A stretch of DNA of 64,000 nt from Linepithema humile (GCF_040581485.1 NC_090135.1:5821001-5885000); one strand, 5' to 3'; shown: positions 10,860 through 22,409, counted from the stretch's first letter. Notes: a model not told the origin generated them from the letters alone. Translations and numbers: made by a program.

Positions 10860-11234
10860 TGAATACAGAGTAGCGTGAAGATAAATGCGGAGTATCGTTA
10901 CTGGTAAAATAATTATTTGAGCAACGGTGGAATAATTATTTTAAAGCGGCGCAAAATAAAAGCAAAAGCAACGTGAAAATAAATGCAAGATATCGGCAAA
11001 GGCGAAATAATTATTTAAGCAATGGTGAAATAATTATTTTAAAGCGGCGCAAAATAGAAGCGAAAGCAACGTGAAAATAAATGCAAGATATCGGCAAAAT
11101 GAAATAATTATTCGAGCGGCGGTGAAATAATTATTTAAGGCGGCGTAAAATAAATGCGAAGTATACGTGAAAATCAATGCGAAGTATCGTAATAATGAAA
11201 TAATTATTTGAGGCGACGGTGGAATAATTATCAA
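10860..11234. repeat. Degenerate tandem array with AATAATTATTT modules
   Basis: Roughly 100-bp modules recur with GAAATAATTATTT, a GCGGCGCAAAATA or GGCGTAAAATA box, GCAACGTGAAAATAAATGC and AGATATCGGCAAA. They follow directly on the promoter-like repeats. There is no open frame worth annotating between 10571 and 11234. Confidence 0.5.
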
Positions 11235-11882
11235 GAGACACGGTAGTGTCTCGCGCCAAGTTCACGCGCAGCGCAAGACCGACCGTGTATCTTTACGCGA
11301 GCACATGAGCTGATAGGAGTCGAGATTTTCATATCTCAATAATGCGTGGACCGATCGAATTTATAATAGGCTCAATCGATAGAGCACATGCGATTTACAT
11401 AATAAAAGTATCTTTACTTTTTTTGTACATGCTTTCTAAAAAAATATATTAATTGCCAAAGTTTGCCAAAGTCGAAATATGCCGAAATCTATGTAAGTTT
11501 GGTCGTCGTCGTCTGTTCGTCATCCTTCTCTAATATATAAGTTTTTCCTTTGTCAACTAGAAGCATCAAAATGCGACATGGTTGTCCTTTTCTACATCCC
11601 GTGAAATGTCGATTCCTGCATAAGAGCGTCTTTTTTCTCTCCTTTCTTTTTCTAAAAGATGTCTGTCCTTTTCCAACATGGCGGCGCTCAGACCTGTCAG
11701 CTCGCAGCTTTGATCATACTAATCACATTGATATAATTAATATCGGTCGTAAAATGTATATGTAACGTGTTGTGGAGACGAATAGAGATAGTGTATATCA
11801 AAATAATAGTATTCTTTATAAAAAAATTTTTCTCGTCTTGAAGTGCAGAAGTGTAGCAACACACATGCTGACAACACTCTTA
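11235..11882. other. Non-coding stretch with one perfect hairpin
   Basis: It begins with a perfect small hairpin GAGACAC-GGTA-GTGTCTC (about 11234-11251), then GC-richer sequence and AT-rich sequence. CAACATGGCGGCGCTC near 11677 resembles a YY1-type site. A 71-codon frame at 11550 shows no domain. Nothing else is recognised. Confidence 0.4.
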
Positions 11883-14659
11883 AAGGGAACGTTCACAAGT
11901 GTCCCCTCCCGATTTGATTCTCCTTGAAATATGTTGTAAAACATACAATTTGAGAAGATATGTATTTTTTTATAGCGGCCCTAACTCAAATTTAAAGAGT
12001 GAAACACCCTTTTGAAAAAAACGAGTTTTTTCTTTGTGTGTAACTATCGCCAAAACCGTAGGAGATATAAAAAAATGTTTCAAGTAGAAGTTGTATGGCT
12101 TGTAATGGGCTTTATAACTGTGTAGTTGGATTTTCAAAAAATGTAATTTTTTAATTTACTCTTACCCCTTGGTATTATTTTTTCGAATTTCTAAATTTTT
12201 GTAATGACAAAAGTTGTAGCATTTTTTACGCTGAATTCAACCATATATGATTTTATTATGTTCCGAAATCGCATCTTTTAAAAATAAGTCATCAGTATCA
12301 TATTATATGCGTCGCGCTGCATGACGCATTGTTTATACCGCACTTGTGTTGCGCAATAGTCGTTAAATAAATATAAAAATAACATGTTATCACATATTTA
12401 AGGAAGAAAAGTTAACTAAAATTGTTGCTAAAGCATCCCTTCCACATTACACTCTAATAGATAATCGCTGCATTTCGTATGCAGCGCGTTGTTATATACA
12501 AGTTAACTATCAGCGCATATTACACTTTGAAGTTTTGCTTGCAGTGACCACGGGAAAATAATTTATGAAACGAAAACAGTGAATGAATCAATCTATTCAA
12601 CATATATCTACCCTGACTCTACCTTCTTGGCCCGACTTGACTGAGAATGAAATAAAATATAAAATTCTGTACAGTTTACTCTTTTTCAATAATTTTAATA
12701 TACTGTGATTCTACATGCTATTACATTCCACTAAATTACTACGATTTTTTTAAACTATGGTATATAAAATCTTGAAATATAAAATGTATATTATAAGTAT
12801 AATTATAATATATTGATACAATAAATAAGCTTTTATATATATATATAAGCTTATTTATATACAGGGTGAGGCAAAAGTATGGAAACCCCCGAATAAGTTT
12901 TGAGGAAGGCATTTTACGAAAAAATGTTAAATACAAAAGTTTTAGGAAATTTCTCTGGCTTTTCAATGGTGACCTTGGATTTGACCTTGACCGTGACCTT
13001 GAAGGTTATTTGAAGGTCAGAGTAATTTTTTTAAATGGAAACCCCTATTTTTTATTTCAAAATCTAATAGCTGATGTCAAGAGCTTTTCAAAACACTATA
13101 ATGAAGTTATTTTTCATTAAGTACTTTTTAAGTTATGAGGCTTGTAAATTACAGTATTTTGACATAAAATACAAAATATCTTGTAAAACATTCAATTTTT
13201 GGGAATCTTACCTTAATACTTTTATGCATAAAATAATGAGACAAATTAATTGGTATAAAGAAAACACATAGTTACTTTAAAAAAAAAATACGTAGTTTGC
13301 AACATGCAACTGCATACTTTTTTTAAAACCAATGTGTTTTCTTTATACCAATTGATTCGTCTCATTATTTTATGCATAAAAGTATTAAGGTAAGATTCCC
13401 AAAAATTGAATGTTTTACAAGATATTTTGTATTTTATGTCAAAATACTGTAATTTACAAGCCTCATAACTCGAAAAGTACTTAATGAAAAATAACTTCAT
13501 TATAGTGTTTTGAAAAGCTCTTGACACCAGCTATTAGATTTTGGAATAAAAAATAGGGGTTTCCATTTAAAAAAATTACTCTGACCTTCAAATGACCTTC
13601 AAGGTCACGGTCAAGGTCAAATCCAAGGTCACCATTGAAAAGCCAGAGAAATTTCCTAAAACTTTTGTATTTAACATTTTTTCGTAAAATGCTTTCCTCA
13701 AAACTTATTCGGGGGTTTCCATACTTTTGCCTCACCCTGTATATTATAATTATACTTATAATATACATTTTATATATTATAGTTTAAAAAAATCGTAGTA
13801 ATTTAGTGAAATGTAATAGCATGTAGAATCACAGTATATTAAAATTATTGAAAAAGAGTAAACTGTACGGAATTTTATATTTTATTTCATTCTCAGTCAA
13901 GTCGGGCCAAGAAGGTAGAGTCAGGGTAGATATATGTTGAATAGATTGTGTGTGATTCATTCACTGTTTTCGTTTCATAAATTATTTTCCCGTGGTCACT
14001 GCAAGCAAAACTTCAAAGTGTAATATGCGCTGATAGCTAACTTGCATATAACAACGCGCTGCGCACGAAATGCAGCGATTATCTGTAAGAGTGTAATGTG
14101 GAAGAGATGCTTTAGCAACAATTTTAGTTAACTTTTCTTTCTCAAATATATAATAACATGTCATTTTTATATTTATTTTGCGACTATGCACAACACAAGT
14201 GCGGTATAAACGGTCATGCAGCGCGACGCATATAATGTGATACTGATGACTCATTTTTGAAAGATGTGATTTCGAAACATAATAAAATCATATATGGTTG
14301 AATTCAGCGTAAAAAATGCTACAACTTTTGTCATTACAAAAATTTTGAAATTCGAAAAAATAATAACAAGGGGTGGAGGTAAATTAAAAAAAATTTTATT
14401 TTTTGAAAATTTAACTACACAGTTATAAAGTCCATTACAAGCCATACAACTTCTATTTGAAATATTTTTTTATCTCCTACGGTTTTGGCGATAGTTACAC
14501 ACAAAGAAAAAAACCGTTTTTTTTTTCAAAGGAGTGTTTAATCCCTTAAATTTAAGTTAGGGCCGCTATAAAAAAATACGTGTCTCCTCAAATTGTATGT
14601 TTTACAACATATTTCAAGGAGAATCAAATCGGGGAGGGGACACTTGTGAACGTTCCCTT
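11883..14659. mobile_element. Large foldback (inverted-repeat) element, 2.8 kb
   Basis: The two ends are inverted copies beginning AAGGGAACGTTCACAAGTG, and the similarity runs from both ends all the way to the centre near 13290. The arms differ by small substitutions and indels. For example, the left arm has about 70 extra bases near 12800-12860, including a small AAGCTT-centred palindrome. No coding frame is present. No clear target duplication is seen at the ends (CTCTTA on the left, GTTAGT on the right). Confidence 0.75.
12862..13739. mobile_element. Palindromic Tc1/mariner-type MITE at the centre of the foldback
   Basis: The ends read CAGGGTGAGGCAAAAGTATGG and its inverse, flanked by TA. 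The first 150 bases match the ends of the transposase-bearing element at 19477-22252, so it is a non-autonomous relative. The internal sequence is a long palindrome with a short spacer near 13290. Confidence 0.8.
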
Positions 14660-15190
14660 GTTAGTATTCTGTAGTTAGTGGACAGAAAGTGTACTTTGTG
14701 CACATTGGTGGAATCGGCAGGTATGTAATGTTTATAGAGAAGAAATGTCTAACACTTGGATTGAAGCTGACGATACGCTAATTAAAAAAAGACAATGGCC
14801 TAAAGGTGCTAAAGATGTTTTTGTCATTCTTACAGAAATTTGATCAAAAGTAATCTGTTTTTATATACGAAAAAACGCAATAACTTAGAAATACAGATGG
14901 TTTTTTATACCCTTTTTATGATCACTAATAATTTTCTTATAAAACATGTTGTAAAATATAAAAAAAAATTATTAGGTTTGTATAAATTAAGATTTCTATA
15001 ATCAAAAAGAGGATCGTCGTGTTGAAAATATGACGGGAGTGATGGTGGGATATTATTACCATTATTTTTACTAAAAAAAAAGAATCATATTTATTAAAAT
15101 TATTTTTACTAAAAAAAAGAAATGATATCTCACAAAAAACCTTTTTTTTAAAAAAAGGTAAAAAAAGGGCGCCAAGTACACGCCTTGTTA
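14660..15190. other. AT-rich stretch with one tiny open frame
   Basis: A 32-codon frame starts at 14743 (MSNTWIEADDT...) and ends at a stop soon after. It may be a fragment of an exon, but nothing supports a function. The rest is A-runs leading into the next inverted repeat. Confidence 0.25.
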
Positions 15191-16427
15191 TATTAAAAAA
15201 AAGTTTTCCTCATAAAAAAACCTTTCCAAAAAATTGTTTTTTTAAAAAAAGTTTTCCTCATAAAAAACCTTTTCAAAGAACTGTACTTTCAAAAATATAT
15301 TATATTAAAAAAAAGTTTTTCTCACAAAAAACCTTTCCAAAAAAATTGTATATATCATAAAAAACTTTTCAAAAAGATTGTATTTCCAAAAATATATTAT
15401 AAAAAAATCTTTTTAAAAAAATTATATATATTTATTATAAAAAACCTTTCCAAAAAAATTGTACTTTTAAAAAAAGTTGTATATATTAAATAAAAATTTG
15501 CTACATATTCTGTCTATAAAAGAGGTGATATCAGAAAATGACGCCAAGTTTAAATAAAGAACCTTTCAAAAAAAGTTGCATGTATATCTAAATATTTATT
15601 TAAAAATGATATTTATGTTTATATCTAGTTAATTCTTCTTAAGTATACTTTTTAAAATAATTGCATCTGTATTTAGTTATTTTTTTTATATCTGTATCTA
15701 GTTAAATAAAAAAATTTTTCAAATTTAATCAAAATAAAAAAATATTACAAAATTTCGCAAAAAACTTGGTGCTGCTATAAAATAGTCTTAAAATATTATT
15801 ATACATCTTAAAATATTATAGAGCAATGAAGGCTATTTTATAGCAGCGCCAAGTTTTTTGCGAAATTTTGTAATATTTTTTTATTTTGATTAAATTTGAA
15901 AAATTTTTTTATTTAACTAGATACAGATATAAAAAAAATAACTAAATACAGATGCAATTATTTTAAAAAGTATACTTAAGAAGAATTAACTAGATATAAA
16001 CATAAATATCATTTTTAAATAAATATTTAGATATACATGCAACTTTTTTTGAAAGGTTCTTTATTTAAACTTGGCGTCATTTTCTGATATCACCTCTTTT
16101 ATAGACAGAATATGTAGCAAATTTTTATTTAATATATACAACTTTTTTTAAAAGTACAATTTTTTTGGAAAGGTTTTTTATAATAAATGTATATAATTTT
16201 TTTAAAAAGATTTTTTTATAATATATTTTTGGAAATACAATCTTTTTGGAAAGTTTTTTATGATATATACAATTTTTTTTGGAAAGGTTTTTTGTGAGAA
16301 AAACTTTTTTTTAATATAATATATTTTTGAAAGTACAGTTCTTTGAAAAGGTTTTTTATGAGGAAAACTTTTTTTAAAAAAACAATTTTTTGGAAAGGTT
16401 TTTTTATGAGGAAAACTTTTTTTTAAT
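15191..16427. repeat. Near-perfect 0.6-kb inverted repeat with 49-bp spacer
   Basis: The left arm ends GCTATAAAATAG at 15783 and the right arm starts CTATTTTATAGC at 15833. From there the arms are close to identical outward for about 600 bases. The outer part of each arm is itself made of short direct repeats (AAAGTTTTCCTCATAAAAAACC, CCTTTCCAAAAAA). There is no transposase and no clean target duplication. Transcription would give a very long hairpin RNA. Confidence 0.8.
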
Positions 16428-16439
16428 TTAGTATGACGT

Positions 16440-17212
16440 GAGGCGTCCTGGTGCGGTCGGCGAGAGCGCAAGCGCGGGCGATCGTGTCGCAACGGTTGGT
16501 ACAAGACGGAGCGCTTGTCGGTGAGTGCGTTCGTAGTATCGCGAGTCTGTTCGATCGTAGATCGATGCGGACTATTCGGCGGCGCGGATTGGTCGACGCG
16601 GTGTTGCTTGCCGGACGGATTACAATTATGAAATCCCGGCGAATAAACGCGGTATGCGGACTTAGGTTGCCGGTTACGTTCGGCGGGAGTACGAGGATGC
16701 TCGTACGAAGACGGAATTTAGAATAGCGACCTGGCTAGGTATGCGGAAATGCCCGCAATACAGAGTTCGGTGGCCTAGAGGAACCAAGTACGCTTGGCGG
16801 GTATACGAATATATTCGTATCCTGGAATCAAAGAATACTGAGGACGCTCGGCGGTACACGAGGATACTCGTGTGCTGGCACAGGTATAGAGTCCGAGTAT
16901 GCTCGGTCGGGACTACGAGGACGCTCGTAGCAGGGTTGTTCGCTGTCGATCAGCGAACGGAGTCTGGTGAGAAGACGTTCAGCCGGACCTCTTTTATACC
17001 CGGCTGGCGGCCGAATGATTTCGAATCGGCAAGCATCGGCGGTTTCGGCGGCGAGTCCCCCACAATACGGAATTTCGGAACGGTCGGGTGTGGGGGATTT
17101 TCGGCGGTTGACCGCCGCTGTTTTTGATAGGAAATTTATCGGCGCGCGATGCGCCCTTGGTGGGCTACGGACGATGGACGGTCCGTAGCCGTAACGATGC
17201 AGCGGGCATACA
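16440..17212. repeat. GC-rich block carrying at least ten perfect hairpins
   Basis: Perfect inverted repeats: 16551-16565 (TCGATC/GATCGA), 16689-16706 (GTACGAG-GATG-CTCGTAC), 16803-16820 (ATACGAATATATTCGTAT), 16856-16873 (ACACGAG-GATA-CTCGTGT), 16893-16906 (CCGAG-TATG-CTCGG), 16913-16930 (CTACGAG-GACG-CTCGTAG), 16938-16958 (GTTCGCTG/CAGCGAAC), 17056-17097 (TCCCCCACA/TGTGGGGGA), 17102-17117 (CGGCGG-TTGA-CCGCCG) and 17163-17190 (GGCTACGGAC/GTCCGTAGCC). Several share a CGAG-four-base loop-CTCG core. Open frames here (for example 16741-17127) look like by-products of the GC content. Confidence 0.7.
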
Positions 17213-17227
17213 GACTTACTTCATTAG

Positions 17228-17363
17228 ATCTATAGGTAGCCATGCGGACTAGGACCAGGACTAGAAACCCAGCGATCCAGGTTCAAACCCGGTTTGGATT
17301 TTCTCAATTCGGAAAAAAATAAAAATTTGCGTCATCCCGCGCCTGCCATAAATACGACCCTAC
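17228..17363 (+). mobile_element. tRNA-derived SINE-like insertion with 15-bp direct repeats
   Basis: GACTTACTTCATTAG stands on both sides (17213-17227 and 17364-17378). Inside is a pol III promoter pair: an A-box-like TAGCCATGCGG (17237-17247, one mismatch to consensus) and a B box GGTTCAAACCC (17280-17290, full match). An A-rich tract follows near 17310. The inner tail (CATAAATACGACC) resembles the 10.2-10.6 kb repeats. The direct repeat is consistent with a LINE-type target duplication. Confidence 0.5.
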
Positions 17364-17387
17364 GACTTACTTCATTAGGGCTACGTT

Positions 17388-17475
17388 CGGAAACCTCACA
17401 CTCTGTGTAGTGTGATAATTTTCAGTGGAGAAGTAGTGGGGATATCGTGTGCCTTCGGGTGTAGAGTGTTTCCGA
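17388..17475. repeat. Short inverted repeat, possible end of a DNA transposon
   Basis: CGTTCGGAAACCTCACAC is answered by GTGTAGAGTGTTTCCGAACG about 50 bases later. It lies 0.4 kb upstream of the Harbinger transposase remnant. Whether it is that element's left end or a separate hairpin cannot be settled, since no matching right end is visible. Confidence 0.35.
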
Positions 17476-17801
17476 ACGGTTGGTTGTGCGTTGATGGATA
17501 TTTTGATTTCGATCGTGTCATCCGGACAATCTATAGTGACACTAAAATCTAATTGTCTTCGCGTTTCGATCTCCTTGTCCCACGATCAATCTTTTTAATT
17601 TCAATCTAGGAATCTCAGGAATTTTTTGGCGCACGCACTTGTAAATATTATATAATTACAAAATATGTACTCATATCAGTCGCTACATTATACGACAAAT
17701 GCAAATTTATAAATGTATGTAGGTTCATATATCGCGATTTGTATATAATTTTTAAAGCTAAGCAGTTTTATTTTTCCTAGTGAATATCTTTGCCATTTTA
17801 A

Positions 17802-19097
17802 ATGGAGAATAACAACCGGCGACAAAGTGCTATTATTGCAATCGGTGTAGTAGCTGGACAAAATTTATTAAGGTCAGTTATCGAAAGACTTCACTACGAA
17901 GAAAGTAGTGATGACGAATGTGACCGTTTGACTCAGGGAGTAAATGTGCTGGAAGCACGAGTCCGTACTCGAAACAACTTAAGAAGAGCCATGAGAATTA
18001 GAGGGTACATCACCACAATAGTACCTAATTATTCGACAAGGCAGTTTAGAGAACATTTTCGAATGAGGACAACATTCAAAAACTTAGAAAGAATATTAAC
18101 GCCCGATTTAATAAGAACTGCAGAAAGTGGAAGATGCACTTTAAGTGTACAGACCCAGTTACTCGCAGTCCTCTGGCTGCTCGCAACTCCTGATTCATTT
18201 AGGTAAGTAAGTAGCATAAGTTTAAATACAATTTTTGTAAAGCTTTTACAAAGAGGAAAACATTCAACAGCAGATAAAAATGCCTTTTTTCCGGAAAATG
18301 AGTATATAATAGGCGATAAAGCTTATCCGGTATTATCATGGTGTTTAGCTCCATATATGAATAGAGGCAATTTGACCGAGGTATTATTATTTGTAGTTTG
18401 TAGTAAAATTTGAATTTGTACAAATTTACTAAATTATTAGTCATTACTTTAGTTTACACCGATACTTTAATACTTTAATACGTACCAAGTTCTATACTGA
18501 TCAATCACAGCTATTCTCTTCCTTAGAGGAATGTCTGTAATTGATCAGTATATAGTACTTAATATGCAATTAATGTATCGGTGTAAACTAAGTTAATAAG
18601 ATTATAAAATTGCACAAATAAATAAATATAATAAAAAAATACAATAAATATAATATAATAAATACATATAATATATATAATAAATATAAATAAAATATAA
18701 TAAATATAATAAAATATAAAGAAATATAATATCGGCCTAACTGAATTTTTTGTTTTTACAGGTACAAAAGAATTTCAATGAACACTTGTCAAAAATGAGG
18801 CAAATTATTGAAAGGGCATTTGCCCTTCTTAAAGAAAGATTCCGACGCCTTAAATATTTACATATGAGTTGTGCTTATCTAATACCTTATGTCATCTTGG
18901 CATGTTGTGTACTCCACAATATTTGCTTAGAAGGTTGTGGTGATGATGTGGATGATTTTATACACGACGGTATGGAATGTGATGTTGGTAACAATGATGT
19001 GAATGATGGTATAATTCCTGATCGACTACGAAATGACGAAAGAGGACTTATTCGTCGAAACTATTTGGCAGCTCTTGTGGCACACGTTGCACCGTAG
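17802..19097 (+). pseudogene. PIF/Harbinger-type transposase remnant
   Basis: The first part (17802-18202) reads MENNNRRQ... and contains FREHFRMRTTFKNL and LSVQTQLLAVLWLLATPDSFR, the usual N-terminal region of HARBI1-like transposases. It is followed by a GTAAGT donor. A second piece at about 18288-18378 contains IIGDKAYPVLSWCLAPYMN, which includes a catalytic-Asp motif. A third piece (about 18765-19097) contains MRQIIERAFALLKERFRRL with the catalytic Glu region and LACCVLHNICLE. The segment between the first and second pieces is missing and a MITE sits between the second and third. Harbinger elements normally carry this enzyme plus a MADF/SANT partner, which is not seen here. Confidence 0.8.
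18449..18591. mobile_element. MITE with TTAGTTTACACCGAT ends inside the Harbinger remnant
   Basis: The left end TTAGTTTACACCGATACTTT is matched inversely by TCGGTGTAAACTAA on the right. Internal bases also pair (CTGATCAAT/ATTGATCAG). It is a relative of 30695-30834. Confidence 0.65.
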
Positions 19098-20139
19098 AGA
19101 AAGAAGGATTATGAAATAGGATTATAAAATTAAAAATAAATTAAAAAATGTATTTCTTTTTTATTAAAAAATGTATTTCTTTTTTATTAAAAAATGTATT
19201 TTCTCTTTCATTTTATACATTTAATGCATGAACAAATCGACAATTAGTTTTATTGTAAACTAAAAAAATTCTTTTGTAATGAACAGAAGCTTTCTTTGAA
19301 TGAACAGATTAGCTACATAAGTACATACATCAAAAGATTATAATAAAATAATATCGACTTTTCTTTTAAACAAAACTCTTAAAATATATTATTAACATTT
19401 TATAAACCATTTTAGGAACCATATGTAATGTAAGAAAAAGATTGTGGGAAGTTTTGTTGTTAAATACATATATATACAGGGTGAGGCAAAAGTATGGAAA
19501 CCCCCGAATAAGTTTTGAGGAAGGCATTTTACGAAAAAATGTTAAATACAAAAGTTTTAGGAAATTTCTCTGGCTTTTCAATGATGACCTTGGATTTGAC
19601 CTTGACCGTGACCTTGAAGGTCATATGAAGGTCAAGTCCATTTTTTTAAATAGGAACCCCCATTTTTCATCGTAGATTCAGAAAGAGCGGAAAATTTTAC
19701 ATCGGAATATGACCTTGACCGTGACCTTGAAGGTCATATGAAGGTCAAGTCCATTTTTTAAAATAGGAACCCCCATTTTTCATCGTAGATTCAGAAAGAG
19801 CGGAAAATTTTACATCGGAATATGACCTTGACCATGACCTTGAAGGTCATATCGAGGTCACGGCCATTTTTTCAAAAAACGAGAACGTCTATTTTTATCG
19901 TACATTTGGAAAGTTTTAAGATAAATGTCACATTAAGCTCCCCCCCCCTCCACAAACGAGAGGAAGATATGTTTTCCTATGTATTTTGACATGCTGATTT
20001 CAAATCCGGAGCAATTTTTTGGCACTGTTTAGTAGGTTTCGAGAAAAACGTAAAAAATACCAAAAAAATTGTATGTAAGTGAGTTCGTTAACCAGGAATG
20101 CCTGTTATCACCGGACACCGCGTGAAGGTGAACTCTTGT

Positions 20140-20143
<4 letters not shown>

Positions 20144-20203
<60 letters not shown>
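20144..20203. repeat. (TG)n microsatellite inside the mariner-type element
   Basis: About 30 uninterrupted TG dinucleotides. Confidence 0.95.
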
Positions 20204-20206
<3 letters not shown>

Positions 20207-20327
20207 ATGCGATCGTTTCCGGTCTGAAGCTTTCAAACCCACCACCGTGGCGTGATCGATGCCTTTAAGGACACTCTTAAGGCAAGTGTTCAAAGTGTCT
20301 TCCATCGACTATTTGACAGCGCCCTAG

Positions 20328-21357
20328 TCAAATATAAAAATTCTTAATAGCACTGAACACCATTTCAGGCGGTATTTGTGTGCAAACATCTACGATTTGC
20401 TGTCTCAATTCTGCTAAATCACGAGGTTGGGTTATGTAAACTTTACTTTTTATGTAACCCCAAAGAAAAAAGTCAGGTGGAGCCAGGTCAGGGGACTTTG
20501 CTGGCCATTCGATTGTTCCTCTCCGACCTATCCACCGAGAGATTCGGGAATGTAACATTCAAGTAATCTCTTACAATATTTCGATAATGCGGTGGTGCAC
20601 CGTCTTGTTGGAACCAAACCTCATTAAAATCATCGCCAGTTATTTCTTGTATAGCTGGAACGATGTCGTTTATGAGCAAATCCAGATATTTTTCTCCATT
20701 TAAATTGCTTTGTATGAAAAAAGGCCCAATTATTCGATCTCTAATTAAGCCTGTCCATACATTCAACTTTTGTGGTGTTTGTGTATGAGCTTCAAGTAGC
20801 CAATGAGGATTTTCATCGCTCCAATACCTGAAATTATGACGATTAATTTCCCCATTAAGTTGAAATGTGGATTCATCTGTAAAAGCGATAAGGTGCAGAA
20901 AATTAGAATCCTGATAAATTCTATCCATCATAATTTCACAAAATTGCACTCGACGGTCAAAATCATCTTCATTTAACTCTTGGTGAAGATGAATTTTGTG
21001 AGGATGAAATTTTACGTGTTTTAAATTCCTAAGAACTGAACGTTGGCTCATTCCAAGCTGTCGAGCTCCATTTCTAGTAGATAATCTACGATTTTCAACG
21101 AATGATAGGGCTACTTCAAATTGATGTTCTTCGTTTGTTTCGGATTTCGGCCGTCCAGGTTTTGGACGACTTTTATTACTTCCAGTTTCTTCAAATCGCC
21201 GAATAGTTTTAGAAACAGTTCCCTTAGAAATACCTGCTTTGCCAACGCGGAACGTCGCATTAAATAAATCCACAACTTCATTGTACGATCTCTGCCTGTC
21301 CCCCCAACCTCTCATCATTAAAAGAGAAATTCTTTCTTGCTCTGTTAGAGAAGCCAT
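20328..21357 (-). pseudogene. Mariner/IS630-type DDxD transposase, one frameshift
   Basis: The start is the ATG at 21357 (MASLTEQERISLL). N-terminal helix-turn-helix features are followed by KSRPKPGRPKS, then catalytic Asp in AFTDESTF, Asp in WFQQDGAPPHY and the third Asp in AKSPDLAPPDFFLWG. The last two Asp residues are about 37 residues apart. Near 20545 the frame shifts, so the last catalytic residue lies in another frame (20558-20328). At about 340 codons the length fits a mariner transposase. It cuts and pastes at TA sites. As it stands it is inactive. Confidence 0.85.
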
Positions 21358-22249
21358 TTGGAAGTAAACTACCAGAGACAGTAGTAAGGAAACAGAAAAT
21401 GTCACACTGAAGTGATCTTTTATTAACCCAAAAGGGACCTTACAAAAATTACTGTGTCGTATTCTTCACTAACTATGGTACCCTGACAAGAACTGTTACT
21501 CTGCTTTTCGGAGGACTATGCAATTATCGTGAAAATAAATTTTAGAACTTCTTCGCACTTCGCCAATGACCAAAGTACCAATAGATAACCACTTGTCCCA
21601 ATTCCTAGAAGGCCCCTTGGCATACTAAATTGACATGTAATACAAGGGCCTTCTAGGAATTTTTTTGGTATTTTTTACGTTTTTCTCGGAACCTACTGAA
21701 CAGTGCCAAAAAATTGCTCCGGATTTGAAATCAGCATGTCAAAATACATAGGAAAACATATCTCCCTCTTGTTTGTGGAGGGGGGGGGGAGCTTAACGTG
21801 ACATTTACCTTAAAATTTTCCAAATGTACGATAAAAATAGACGTTCTCGTTTTTTGAAAAAATGGCCGTGACCTCGATATGACCTTCAAGGTCATGGTCA
21901 AGGTCATATTCCAATGTAAAATTTTCCGCTCTTTCTGAATCTACGATGAAAAATGGGGGTTCCTATTTAAAAAAATGGACTTGACCTTCATATGACCTTC
22001 AAGGTCACGATCAAGGTCATATTCCGATGTAAAATTTTCCGCTCTTTCTGAATCTACGATGAAAAATGGGGGTTCCTATTTAAAAAAATGGACTTGACCT
22101 TCATATGACCTTCAAGGTCACGGTCAAGGTCAAATCCAAGGTCACCATTGAAAAGCCAGAGAAATTTCCTAAAACTTTTGTATTTAACATTTTTTCGTAA
22201 AATGCCTTCCTCAAAACTTATTCGGGGGTTTCCATACTTTTGCCTCACC

Positions 22250-22252
<3 letters not shown>

Positions 22253-22298
<46 letters not shown>

Positions 22299-22300
22299 TT
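22253..22300. repeat. (TA)n microsatellite at the element's right flank
   Basis: Alternating TA directly after the TIR; slippage from the TA target site is likely. Confidence 0.85.
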
Positions 22301-22409
22301 GAATAAATAGTTATCTTTATTTTGTATTTTATGTGATAATGACTGAAATAATGAGAGTATATATAATTTTAGTTACATAAAATATAAAATAAAGATAACT
22401 ATATTCAAT
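22299..22409. repeat. Small inverted repeat
   Basis: TTGAATAAATAGTTATCTTT on the left pairs with AAAGATAACTATATTCAA on the right around a spacer of about 40 bases. It is possibly a short MITE. Confidence 0.5.

Larger units (their letters stand above)
19477..22252 (-). mobile_element. Tc1/mariner-superfamily element with 0.6-kb TIRs
   Basis: TA-flanked ends CAGGGTGAGGCAAAAGTATGG run as inverted repeats for about 600 bases on each side (to about 20072 and from about 21655). The TIRs carry a tandem block of roughly 110 bp, two to three copies per side, each with TGACCTTGACCGTGACCTTGAAGGTCA-like sequence. The interior holds a broken transposase on the minus strand, a (TG)n tract and spacer. Small differences between the TIRs show it is not brand new. 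Confidence 0.85.

Noticed and set aside
13074..13527. Matching frames on the two strands (SRAFQNTIMKLFF...)
   Set aside because: They are the two arms of the palindromic mariner MITE, not genes.
16202..16504. Lys/Phe-rich frame
   Set aside because: Made from the A/T-run repeats of the inverted-repeat arm.
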